NCBI GenBank assembly: GCA_943331005.2
Contig: CALQJX020000008.1
Coordinates: 62,001-126,000, forward strand
DNA from: Bordetella parapertussis
GTDB taxonomy: Bacteria > Bacteroidota > Bacteroidia > Chitinophagales > Chitinophagaceae
Length of the DNA: 64,000 bases
Direction of reading: 5' to 3'
The position numbers were made by a program, and so were the translations under genes. The notes below the pieces were generated by a model that saw nothing but the letters and a program-made list of their open reading frames with translations, made no database searches and was not told the DNA's origin. Positions within the stretch are counted from its first letter, which is position 1; each line of letters starts with the position of its first letter. Positions 1-7,404 of this stretch are shown in pieces.

Positions 1-1
1 A

Positions 2-55
2 TTCGTTGCCCACCTCGACAAGGTAAAGGAACGTTACAAACAGACACATCCATAA
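2..55 (+). CDS. C-terminal end of a gene that begins before the window
   Basis: An open frame runs in from the left edge and ends with TAA at 53-55; the last residues are HLDKVKERYKQTHP. It is followed after 18 bases by a strong hairpin with a T run, which is where a terminator for this gene would be expected. The 17 codons visible are too few to name a family, and the assignment rests only on the open frame and the terminator behind it. Confidence 0.4.
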   Translation, partial: FVAHLDKVKERYKQTHP

Positions 56-73
56 ATTACTCTTTTAGTACAG

Positions 74-118
74 ATCGTTGAGCGGAATATTTATTTGATA
101 TTCCACTCAACGATTTTT
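74..118 (+). terminator. Rho-independent terminator after the left-edge gene
   Basis: A 17-base stem (74-90 with 98-114, one C/A mismatch) closes a 7-base loop and is followed by TTTT. It ends 11 bases before the ATG of the CDF transporter, so it separates the left-edge gene from that gene. Confidence 0.75.
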
Positions 119-129
119 AGTTTTACAAG

Positions 130-1107
130 ATGCCTGTACGTATTCAGCGATATATTGCCCTGCTCTCTGTTGTTCTGTTTGCAGGCAAAATGCTGGCATG
201 GTGGCTCACCGGGTCGGTTACCGTACTTACCGATGCGCTGGAAGGCATAGTGAACGTTGTAGCGGGCTTTCTGGGCTTATTCAGTGTTATCTTATCTGCT
301 ATGCCGCGTGACACTAATCACCCCTATGGTCACGGCAAGGTCGAATTCATTTCTTCTGCAGTAGAGGGTACCCTCATCATGGTTGCCGGATGTGTTATCA
401 TATACGAGGCAATACACCAGTTGTTGCTGCCCCACCAGATACAGAACCTAAATACAGGCCTCATCATTATTGCGGCTGCAGGCCTCTTCAATTTTCTCGC
501 CGGCAAGTATGCGGTGAAGCAGGGTGAAAAGTTGCACAGCATGGTGCTGGAATCTGCAGGTAGTCATCTTTTGTCAGATGCCTATTCTACCATTGCAGTA
601 ATAGCTGGCGTCATCTTACTGCTGCTTACCAACAATCGTTTCCCCTGGCTGGATAGTGCTGTAGCGCTGGTTTTTGCGGTTATAACTATAGTTACCGGCT
701 ACAAGGTTTTGCGCCGCTCCATATCTGGCATGATGGATGAGATGGATATGGGTATGCTGAAAAAAGTGATCTCTGCTGTGCAGCAAAACAGAAAAACCCA
801 ATGGGTAGACCTGCACAATCTGCGCGTCATTCAGTATGGCGAGCTGATGCATATCGATGCCCACCTCACCCTGCCCTGGTACCAGCAGGTAGTCGATGCC
901 GATAAAGAGATACATGCATTGGAAGACCTGATACAATCCCACTTCAGCAACCGGGTAGAGCTCTTCATACATATAGACAGCTGCATGCCTTACCAGTGCA
1001 GGCTATGCGCAATGAGCAACTGTCCGCAGCGGCAGGAGGCCTATGTGACCCAGATGGAATGGACCATAGAAAACGTTTGGGCCGACTCTAAACACGGCAA
1101 GATATAA
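130..1107 (+). CDS. Cation diffusion facilitator (CDF) family metal transporter
   Basis: Inner-membrane proton-coupled efflux pump for a divalent metal such as Zn, Fe, Co or Cd; the substrate cannot be told from sequence alone. The N-terminal two thirds is a run of hydrophobic helices typical of the six-helix CDF fold. The family loop motif HPYGHGK is at residues 64-70 and the helix-5 metal motif HLLSD at 146-150. In helix 2 the expected acidic DxxxD is replaced by E38-G-I-V-N42. A soluble C-terminal domain follows, ending in a four-cysteine cluster (C-x4-C-x2-C-x4-C) near residues 287-303 that could bind metal. The 325-residue length is normal. The gene converges on the NTF2-like gene with 7 bases between stop codons and no terminator. 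Confidence 0.9.
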   Translation: MPVRIQRYIALLSVVLFAGKMLAWWLTGSVTVLTDALEGIVNVVAGFLGLFSVILSAMPRDTNHPYGHGKVEFISSAVEGTLIMVAGCVIIYEAIHQLLLPHQIQNLNTGLIIIAAAGLFNFLAGKYAVKQGEKLHSMVLESAGSHLLSDAYSTIAVIAGVILLLLTNNRFPWLDSAVALVFAVITIVTGYKVLRRSISGMMDEMDMGMLKKVISAVQQNRKTQWVDLHNLRVIQYGELMHIDAHLTLPWYQQVVDADKEIHALEDLIQSHFSNRVELFIHIDSCMPYQCRLCAMSNCPQRQEAYVTQMEWTIENVWADSKHGKI

Positions 1108-1114
1108 CTGTCAC

Positions 1115-1528
1115 TCAACGATACTTCCTGTCTTTTTCTTCTATTGCCAGGTCATTAATGCTGGCATAGCGTTTGGCCATATAGCCATGTGCATCAAATT
1201 CCCAGTTCTCATTGCCATATGCCCTGTACCATTGTCCGTCTGCTGTGTGGTATTCATACTCAAAACGCACAGCTATACGATTGTCTGCATGAGCCCAATA
1301 TTCTTTTTTTAGTTTGTAGTCCAGCTCCTTAGCCCACTTCTCTTTCAGGAAGACTACTATCTCTTCTCTACCATTAATGAACCGATCACGGTTGCGCCAT
1401 TCACTGTCGGTTGTATATGCTTTAGCTACTCTTTCAGCATCCTTGCTGTTCCAGGCATCTTCTGCCATTTGTATCTTTTGTTTTGCCGTTTCTTCAGTAA
1501 ATGGTGGTAGCGGATATCTTGGTTCCAT
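1115..1528 (-). CDS. NTF2-like family protein (DUF1348 type)
   Basis: Small alpha+beta barrel protein of the NTF2-like superfamily; DUF1348 members have no established reaction. Recognisable segments include [18 protein letters not shown] near residues 22-39, [17 protein letters not shown], and [17 protein letters not shown] near 104-120. The frame stops soon after EEKDRKYR. From recollection, family members usually run on about 15 residues with a conserved tail, so this copy may be slightly short at the C-terminus. No signal peptide is seen, so it is probably cytoplasmic. It stands alone between the CDF transporter and the AI-2E permease. Confidence 0.8.
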   Translation of the reverse strand: MEPRYPLPPFTEETAKQKIQMAEDAWNSKDAERVAKAYTTDSEWRNRDRFINGREEIVVFLKEKWAKELDYKLKKEYWAHADNRIAVRFEYEYHTADGQWYRAYGNENWEFDAHGYMAKRYASINDLAIEEKDRKYR

Positions 1529-1586
1529 CTTGTAACGATCAGTATTTAGTTAGTAACATTCCTGTCAGCACGCATGCACATTGATG

Positions 1587-2738
1587 CTAATGACCATCCT
1601 TAGCCTCTTCAATTTTTTCTTCCAGCTGGTTGTCATGAATTTTCTCCATTTCCTGCCTTAGCTCTGTAATATGCTTACCACCCAGTGAAGGCTCGGGACG
1701 GGTATCGCCCAGCAACAAACCCCATTGCTTCATATGCTCCGACTTATCAAAGATGATCTTCAGCACTGCCATAACTGGTATAGAAAGTATCATACCCGAA
1801 ATGCCTGCAAGAGCCCCACCCAGCACTATACCCACTATACTCACCAGTGCATTGATACGCACTTTAGAACCAACTATACGCGGCATAAGAATGTTATTAT
1901 CCAGAAACTGAACAAATGCTATGATACCCAGTACAGCCCATATCTGCCACATTTCCTGCGATGTGGTTAGTGTAAGCAAAACACCTATCAGATTACCAAT
2001 AAGTGCGCCTACATAGGGTATGAGGTTGAGGATCGCAAATGTTACACCGATGAGAATGGCATGTTGTATTCCAAATAAAAGTAGCAGCCCTCCCAGCAAA
2101 ACAGTAAGGTAGGTGATCTGTATGAGCAGCCCAAGCAGATAATACTTCACTATTACTTCGGCCTCATGCACCGCATCATGTACCTTAGGGTGCTCAGCCT
2201 CGTCAAACCACAGATAAATGAACCTTGCCAACAGATTGCGGTAATACAATATCAGGAAGATATAAATGGGCAGCAACCCAAGGAACACAAATATGTTCGT
2301 CACAGAAGTAAACGCATCACTGAAATAGCCGCTAATGTTTTCTCCCAATCCTGCACCCTGTTTCTTTATAAGCGCCATCTGTTGTCGCACCGTAAAATGA
2401 GTCTGTGCACTTATCCATTCACTCAGGTTGTTCCAGTGTGCTGTGAGATTAGTTTGTATCACTTCCAGATCGCTGAGAAACCCTGCTATCTGAAATAATA
2501 GAAAGGCTGAAATACCCACAGCTACCAGCAACAGCAACACAATACAGAGGGCAATAGCTAATACCTCAGGCATGCCACGCCTGCGCAACCATCTGAACAC
2601 GGGCAAAAGCAGCAACGAAATGAAAAACGCCATGAGTATAGGCATTATTACACTTTGCCCTACAACTATAAGCCCGCCAAGCGCACATATTCCCAACAAC
2701 TCTATAGACCGGCGAACCGGCAATGGCATTTCTTTCAT
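1587..2738 (-). CDS. AI-2E family transporter (PerM/UPF0118 permease)
   Basis: Integral membrane protein of the AI-2E exporter family, 383 residues with about eight hydrophobic helices. Members export small molecules or, in some cases, exchange cations for protons; the substrate here is unknown. The family signatures GLLIQITYLTVLLGGL and LNLIPYVGALIGNLIGV are visible in the second half. The C-terminal 45 residues are charged and presumably cytoplasmic. An upstream in-frame start exists at 2846, but it would overlap the Smr gene and gives an unconvincing N-terminus. The ATG at 2738 starts MKEMPLPVRRSIELLG and is preferred. A promoter-like TACTTTTA lies at 2765-2772. Confidence 0.85.
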   Translation of the reverse strand: MKEMPLPVRRSIELLGICALGGLIVVGQSVIMPILMAFFISLLLLPVFRWLRRRGMPEVLAIALCIVLLLLVAVGISAFLLFQIAGFLSDLEVIQTNLTAHWNNLSEWISAQTHFTVRQQMALIKKQGAGLGENISGYFSDAFTSVTNIFVFLGLLPIYIFLILYYRNLLARFIYLWFDEAEHPKVHDAVHEAEVIVKYYLLGLLIQITYLTVLLGGLLLLFGIQHAILIGVTFAILNLIPYVGALIGNLIGVLLTLTTSQEMWQIWAVLGIIAFVQFLDNNILMPRIVGSKVRINALVSIVGIVLGGALAGISGMILSIPVMAVLKIIFDKSEHMKQWGLLLGDTRPEPSLGGKHITELRQEMEKIHDNQLEEKIEEAKDGH

Positions 2739-2808
2739 AAATAAGGTTATTGATTTGCTTATTCTAAAAGTACAACAAAATAGCTGTAGGGCACTCAGCA
2801 GACTGACA

Positions 2809-3807
2809 TCAATACCGGAACAGTATCTCAGTAGCACCAAAGCCATACTTGCCGCTCCATTCGTTTTTGTAGCGAGCCACTTCGGGTATCTTTTTCAGTA
2901 CGGCATGCACTTCATCGCGCAGCCTACCCTTACCCAACCCATGTATTACTACCATACGCTCCTGGCGGTGCACAATGGCTACATGCACATATCGCTGCAA
3001 AGTATCCAGTTGTATCTTGATGATCTCTGCATTCGTTAGCCCCTTCATATTGCTCACCAGCTGCTCTATGTGCAGGTCCAGTTCATAAACAGGATCTTCT
3101 ATTGTACGTGTAGTAACAGGTGCCAATACCGACTTACGCACTATCGGCTCATATACCGGTTCCTCCTTTTTCTGTTTCAGAATAAAGTCCTCAATGAGTT
3201 TGTATTCGAATGAGGATGTTTTGCCCTGCAGTATATCAGATACATGCCCGAAGAGCTTTGCAGGCTTTATACGCAACACCCCTTCTTCCTTTTCATTTTG
3301 TTCGTTCTGCACATCCGTCAATACCCAGTTCATTCTGGGCTGGTCATTCATATCGGCATACTCCAGACTGTGCAGATACACATTGCCAAATGCATGTATT
3401 GCCCCCTCATGACTGAACAGGCTTTGTTCCTTTATACGCACATCGTAGGCATACTTCACACTCACCGGCAACTCATTCAGCAGATACACTTTCACCACAC
3501 TTACCACTTCTTCCATATCCACTGTTTTGAACACAGGCATAAAGGAGAGATATACACCCTTTGCCAGCCTTGCCACGCGCGCTGCGGGCTTCTCTACAGG
3601 CAGCTGTGCCGGCACTACCTGTTTCTTCTTCACTACTGTTTTCTGCGTAAACCAGTTCAGGTATGGGTGGTCTATATCCTCCAGATACACCGGAAACACA
3701 GTTCCGCCTACTTCCACTTCAATCATCTGCTTGTCTATAAAAGCAGTCACACGCCCTTCTTCACCGGTACGTTTCAACACTATATTATCACCTATCGTAA
3801 ACTTCAT
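2809..3807 (-). CDS. DUF2027 and Smr-domain protein
   Basis: A 332-residue protein with an N-terminal DUF2027 region, beginning MKFTIGDNIVLKR, and a C-terminal Smr (small MutS-related) domain over roughly the last 75 residues. The Smr motif HGLGKGRLRDEV is present; Smr domains are nucleic-acid nicking or binding modules. The middle resembles a beta-sandwich. The start at 3807 lies one base after the stop codon of rdgB (TAA-T-ATG), which implies translational coupling; the longer in-frame start at 3840 would overlap rdgB and is not preferred. The rdgB-Smr pairing fits nucleotide or nucleic-acid quality control, but the function of this fusion is not established. Confidence 0.85.
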   Translation of the reverse strand: MKFTIGDNIVLKRTGEEGRVTAFIDKQMIEVEVGGTVFPVYLEDIDHPYLNWFTQKTVVKKKQVVPAQLPVEKPAARVARLAKGVYLSFMPVFKTVDMEEVVSVVKVYLLNELPVSVKYAYDVRIKEQSLFSHEGAIHAFGNVYLHSLEYADMNDQPRMNWVLTDVQNEQNEKEEGVLRIKPAKLFGHVSDILQGKTSSFEYKLIEDFILKQKKEEPVYEPIVRKSVLAPVTTRTIEDPVYELDLHIEQLVSNMKGLTNAEIIKIQLDTLQRYVHVAIVHRQERMVVIHGLGKGRLRDEVHAVLKKIPEVARYKNEWSGKYGFGATEILFRY

Positions 3808-3808
3808 A

Positions 3809-4387
3809 TTACCGGCCCAGCCTATTTTTAATAAATGCAACCATTTGCCTCACTGCCTTACCCCTGTGACTTATAGCGTTCTTTACCTCCGGAGATAATT
3901 CTGCAAAGGTTTGCTCATATCCTTCCGGTATAAATATCGGATCGTACCCGAATCCTCCTGCACCTCTTTTCTCTTCCAGTAATGTACCCTCACATATTCC
4001 CTCGAAATAATGTACCGTTCCATCCCACACCAGGCATATCACTGCCTTGTACCAGGCACTTCTGTCGGCAACACCCTTCATATCGTGCAGTACCTGCTGC
4101 AGATTAGCCTCATCATCACGCTTACCCGAATAATGGGCACTGTCCACACCCGGCCTGCCGGCCAGATGGCGCACACATATGCCACTGTCATCTGCAAATA
4201 CATTCTTTCCGCTGAAACTAAAGATGGTCCATGCCTTGGCATGTGCATTCTCTTCAAAGGTGTGCCAAGGTTCCGGTATATCTTCCGTAAAACCAATATC
4301 AGTCAAAGACAACAACTGCACATCCTGCAGCATCTCCTTTATCTCCCTTATTTTCCCCTTATTGTTGGAGGCCATCACCAATTCCAT
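3809..4387 (-). CDS. rdgB: RdgB/HAM1 non-canonical purine NTP pyrophosphatase
   Basis: Hydrolyses XTP, dITP and ITP to monophosphates, keeping deaminated purines out of DNA and RNA. Family motifs appear in order: SNNKGKIREIKEML at the N-terminus (phosphate binding), FADDSGICV with LAGRPGVDSAHYSG around residues 65-85, GGFGYDPIFIPEG near 145, and ISHRGKAVRQM near 173. Length (192) is typical. It is the first gene of a two-gene unit with the Smr protein. The divergent SAM hydrolase-like gene lies about 100 bases upstream. Confidence 0.95.
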   Translation of the reverse strand: MELVMASNNKGKIREIKEMLQDVQLLSLTDIGFTEDIPEPWHTFEENAHAKAWTIFSFSGKNVFADDSGICVRHLAGRPGVDSAHYSGKRDDEANLQQVLHDMKGVADRSAWYKAVICLVWDGTVHYFEGICEGTLLEEKRGAGGFGYDPIFIPEGYEQTFAELSPEVKNAISHRGKAVRQMVAFIKNRLGR

Positions 4388-4462
4388 ACCTGTATAAACA
4401 TTAAAAGTCAGCAGTACACAAACTTACGCCTGTTATCACTAATAAATACACCGTTTGCGTTG

Positions 4463-4470
4463 TACTTTTG
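4463..4470 (+). promoter_or_regulatory. Candidate -7 box for the SAM hydrolase-like gene
   Basis: TACTTTTG matches the Bacteroidota -7 consensus TAnnTTTG and lies 17 bases before the chosen TTG start. No convincing -33 TTTG is seen at the usual distance. Confidence 0.35.
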
Positions 4471-4487
4471 TATTTCACGCACACACA

Positions 4488-5267
4488 TTGTCAGTCATAA
4501 CTCTTTTGTCGGATTTCGGAACACAGGACGCCTCCGCAGGCGCTGCAAAAGGTGTGTTATTATCTTTCATGCCCCAGGTGCGCATTGTAGATATCACGCA
4601 CGATATCCCACCCTTCAGTATACAGCAGGCTGCCTATGTACTCAGCACCTCTTTTCACAATTTCGCCCCGGGCACAGCGCACCTCATTCTGGTAGATGTC
4701 TTTTATAATGCCGCTCCCCGCCTGGTTGCCTGCACACACAACGGACATCTGTTCCTGGCACCAGACAATGGCTTACTGCCTCTGGCATTGGGTAGCTATG
4801 CACAGGAAGGCTGGCTCTGTTTCGAGCTCGGTAAAAGTAATAGTTTTCACGACTGGCTGCAGGCGGCAGCTACTACCATTCAGCTACTCAACAGTACTAT
4901 TCCACAGCAGGCCGGACTGCCTCCGCAGCAACTGAGCATAAGTGAACGTGAAGAAAAGAAAAGCGAGGATACCGAAATAAAATGTGGCATCCTCTACATA
5001 GACCACTACGGCAATGTGGTAACAGATATGCATATGACTCAGTTCGAAAAACTGAACAGGAACAATAAGTTCTCTTTCAGATTCAGAAATGTGTACGAAG
5101 CCAATATAATCAGCAACAATTACAACAGCGTCCCTCCCGGCGAATTCCTTTGCCGGTTCAACCGCAATGGCTATCTGGAACTTTGTGTCAATCAGGGCAA
5201 TGCTTCCGACCTCTTCGGCATAAGGGTAAGCAGTATATATAACGAGATCAAATTTATATTCGAATGA
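4488..5267 (+). CDS. SAM hydrolase / SAM hydroxide adenosyltransferase family protein (DUF62)
   Basis: Family enzymes use a water-derived hydroxide to break S-adenosylmethionine into adenosine and methionine. The N-terminal signature SVITLLSDFGTQDASAGAAK and the segment VRIVDITHDIPPF fit the family. LVDVFYNAAPR and FLAPDNGLLPL, near residues 75-105, follow a shape I recall from Bacteroidota members. The C-terminal beta-barrel domain contains CGILYIDHYGNVVTDM. The start is a judgement: no ATG fits, and TTG at 4488 gives the usual short N-terminus of 259 residues, whereas TTG at 4455 adds 11 unlikely residues. The stop codon overlaps the ATG of the next gene (ATGA), so the two are translationally coupled. 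Confidence 0.8.
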   Translation: MSVITLLSDFGTQDASAGAAKGVLLSFMPQVRIVDITHDIPPFSIQQAAYVLSTSFHNFAPGTAHLILVDVFYNAAPRLVACTHNGHLFLAPDNGLLPLALGSYAQEGWLCFELGKSNSFHDWLQAAATTIQLLNSTIPQQAGLPPQQLSISEREEKKSEDTEIKCGILYIDHYGNVVTDMHMTQFEKLNRNNKFSFRFRNVYEANIISNNYNSVPPGEFLCRFNRNGYLELCVNQGNASDLFGIRVSSIYNEIKFIFE

Positions 5268-5560
5268 TAGTTCGTATAGTTCAAATGACTTTCAGGGAAG
5301 ACAAGGTACAGGAGTTCACAGCACTGTTTGAGGAACGCAGGCATGCTATACGCGGCTTTGACGGCTGCAACCATCTGGAACTCTGGCAGGACAACAACAA
5401 CCCCAATATTTTCTTCACCTATAGCAAGTGGGAGTCTCAGACCGCACTAGATCACTATCGTTTCTCTGAATTCTTCAAAGACACCTGGGGCAAAACAAAA
5501 GCCTTATTCCATTCAGCTCCTCAGGCATGGAGTGTCACTCAGCGGTTTGTTGTAGAATAA
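5264..5560 (+). CDS. ABM-fold (antibiotic biosynthesis monooxygenase family) protein
   Basis: A 98-residue ferredoxin-like dimeric alpha+beta barrel protein. It begins MIVRIVQMTFREDKVQEF and carries the usual GFDGCNHLELWQD and FFTYSKWES strands, then DHYRFSEFFKDTW. The family includes heme-degrading and quinone monooxygenases and many members of unknown role. It overlaps the SAM hydrolase-like gene by four bases and converges on the membrane GT-C-like gene with 2 bases between stops. Confidence 0.8.
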   Translation: MIVRIVQMTFREDKVQEFTALFEERRHAIRGFDGCNHLELWQDNNNPNIFFTYSKWESQTALDHYRFSEFFKDTWGKTKALFHSAPQAWSVTQRFVVE

Positions 5561-5562
5561 GA

Positions 5563-7284
5563 TCAAGCTCCCACCTGTGCTGCAACAGTCGGAGGAACGG
5601 GCATTCCTTTCTGTCTCATGCTCTTTATCAAACCCCTGGCTTTATCTGTCTGCCTTGTTTCCATATACAGCAGCAGCAGATTGTTATGTGCCATTGGGTT
5701 ATAGCTATCTCTTTGCAAATAGCGCTCCAGACAAGCAATTGACTTGACAAAGTCCTTCTGCTCCATAGCCACACGCGCCAGCAGAAAATCGCATTGCACA
5801 TAATCAGAGACCTCCTTTTCTACAAGCAGATACGGCTCCGATGCCATAACAGAATCTTTCTTCTGCAACATCTCTGCCATATAGAAATTCAGATATTTCT
5901 CCCTCCGATTAAGCTTATAGGCTTTACGGAATAGTTCTTCAGAACGCAGATGCTCCGACTTATCCAGTCGCGCAGCCAACATCATATTGGCATAGGCCGA
6001 ATTTGGCGACGTTTCTACTGCCTGTGTCCAGAAGCTAATCGGGTCAGCAAAATGCTGCTGATGTTTCATATTTAGTCCTGCAAACACCACGCATATTGCT
6101 ATTACGGCCATTGCCAGCTGTTTTTCGGCGAGTTTATTGCGCAGCAACACTGTGTGTGGCAGTAGCAGCAATATGCCTATAGCGGGCAAATAAAGCCTGT
6201 GCTCGAACGTTTGCTGATTGAGCGATGCAGGCACCAGTAAAGCCGGCATCAGGAACAACAGGAAAACACCCGCAGAGGCAGCCACATAACGCACCTTTTG
6301 ACTACCCTGCTCCCTGCTCATAGCAACCGCTACTGTAAGCAGCACTAAGGCCGCCACACCAAAGTAGATCACTGTATCCTGCTGAGTTGGGAACACACTC
6401 TGGTTTACCGGCAATACTATCTTGCCCAGGTACTGTAATATCACCGGTAGCCGGTGCACCATATCTGCTATACCTGCAGAAGACCCTATGCCCGACGACT
6501 GTATAGTGGCGCCAGCCCGAGCCGCAAACCACAACCCGAAACAAGCAACCCATATACCATATTGTGTCAGCAATCTTTTATCATTCCATGCCTTACCCTT
6601 GTAGGGTACCAGCAAACAAAAAGCTGCCGGCGCTGCAAACACTGCCGTCTCCTTGGTAAAAAACGAAAGCAGCAGAAACAAAGCGGAAAAAATAAGATTA
6701 CTGCTTTTACCCTCATCGGTATAGGCTACTGCGTTCAGAAAGAACGACAATACAAATACCGCCAGCATAGTATCATTGCGACCGGGTATCCAGGTCACAG
6801 CCTGCGTCAGTACCGGGTGCACTGCAAATACCAATGCCAGCAAAAAAGACTGTAATGCAGTTACGCCAAGCCGCTGCAACAATTTATAGAGTAGCACCAC
6901 AGTACCCATATGCAGCAACAAATTTACCAGATGATATCCTGCCGGCTCTTCACCGCTCATCTGGTAGTTCAGTATCATAGCATCAGAGAATAATGGCCTG
7001 TAATAAGGATCCTTCAATGCATCAAACAAACCACGGGTAAAGGACAATACCAGATTACGGGTATCTTCATTGTAAGCACGGAACTCCTTCACAAAAATGG
7101 TATCATCCAGCTCTGTGAAGCCCATAGAAAGGGAAGGAAAGTAAACCACAAATACTGCCAGTAACAGCAGCACTATAGGGTACGGCACACGAAAGCCACC
7201 CTTGCCGGAAAGGACGTTATCATTTTGCCTGTCTGCAACAGTTGCAACAGGAGCCTGTGTTTGTTTATTCTTGATCTTGCTCAC
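5563..7284 (-). CDS. GT-C-like polytopic membrane protein with C-terminal TPRs
   Basis: A 573-residue protein with a short charged N-terminus, about ten hydrophobic helices, then a soluble C-terminus of about 150 residues with TPR-like helices (TSPNSAYANMMLAARLDKSE, YNPMAHNNLLLLYMETRQ). The first outer loop carries the acidic pair in FTELDDTIFV, and YYRPLF and HPVLTQAVTWIPGRNDT follow. This pattern is seen in TMTC- and PMT-like O-mannosyltransferase relatives of the GT-C superfamily. A lipid-linked sugar transferase acting outside the inner membrane is inferred; acceptor and sugar are unknown. The start codon is GTG; no suitable ATG exists near it. Confidence 0.7.
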   Translation of the reverse strand: MSKIKNKQTQAPVATVADRQNDNVLSGKGGFRVPYPIVLLLLAVFVVYFPSLSMGFTELDDTIFVKEFRAYNEDTRNLVLSFTRGLFDALKDPYYRPLFSDAMILNYQMSGEEPAGYHLVNLLLHMGTVVLLYKLLQRLGVTALQSFLLALVFAVHPVLTQAVTWIPGRNDTMLAVFVLSFFLNAVAYTDEGKSSNLIFSALFLLLSFFTKETAVFAAPAAFCLLVPYKGKAWNDKRLLTQYGIWVACFGLWFAARAGATIQSSGIGSSAGIADMVHRLPVILQYLGKIVLPVNQSVFPTQQDTVIYFGVAALVLLTVAVAMSREQGSQKVRYVAASAGVFLLFLMPALLVPASLNQQTFEHRLYLPAIGILLLLPHTVLLRNKLAEKQLAMAVIAICVVFAGLNMKHQQHFADPISFWTQAVETSPNSAYANMMLAARLDKSEHLRSEELFRKAYKLNRREKYLNFYMAEMLQKKDSVMASEPYLLVEKEVSDYVQCDFLLARVAMEQKDFVKSIACLERYLQRDSYNPMAHNNLLLLYMETRQTDKARGLIKSMRQKGMPVPPTVAAQVGA

Positions 7285-7352
7285 TTTCTTGTACTATACA
7301 AACAAATGTATTAAACAGATAGGACACACACAACTGCTACACCCCCAACAAC

Positions 7353-7384
7353 AAAAAAGCCGGCAGAGTTGCTGCCGGCTTTTT
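7353..7384 (-). terminator. Terminator of the repeat-containing T9SS cargo gene
   Basis: A GC-rich stem (AGCCGGCAG with CTGCCGGCT) closes a 5-base loop and has A/T runs on both sides, so it can work in both directions. It lies 20 bases past the stop codon of the minus-strand cargo gene, where the transcript would end in a U run. Confidence 0.85.
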
Positions 7385-7404
7385 CTATACTATTGGAAGT
7401 ACTG

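Noticed and set aside
3244-3831. 195-codon plus-strand open frame over the Smr gene
   Set aside because: Lies wholly opposite a gene with family motifs and has His/Tyr-rich composition typical of antisense frames.
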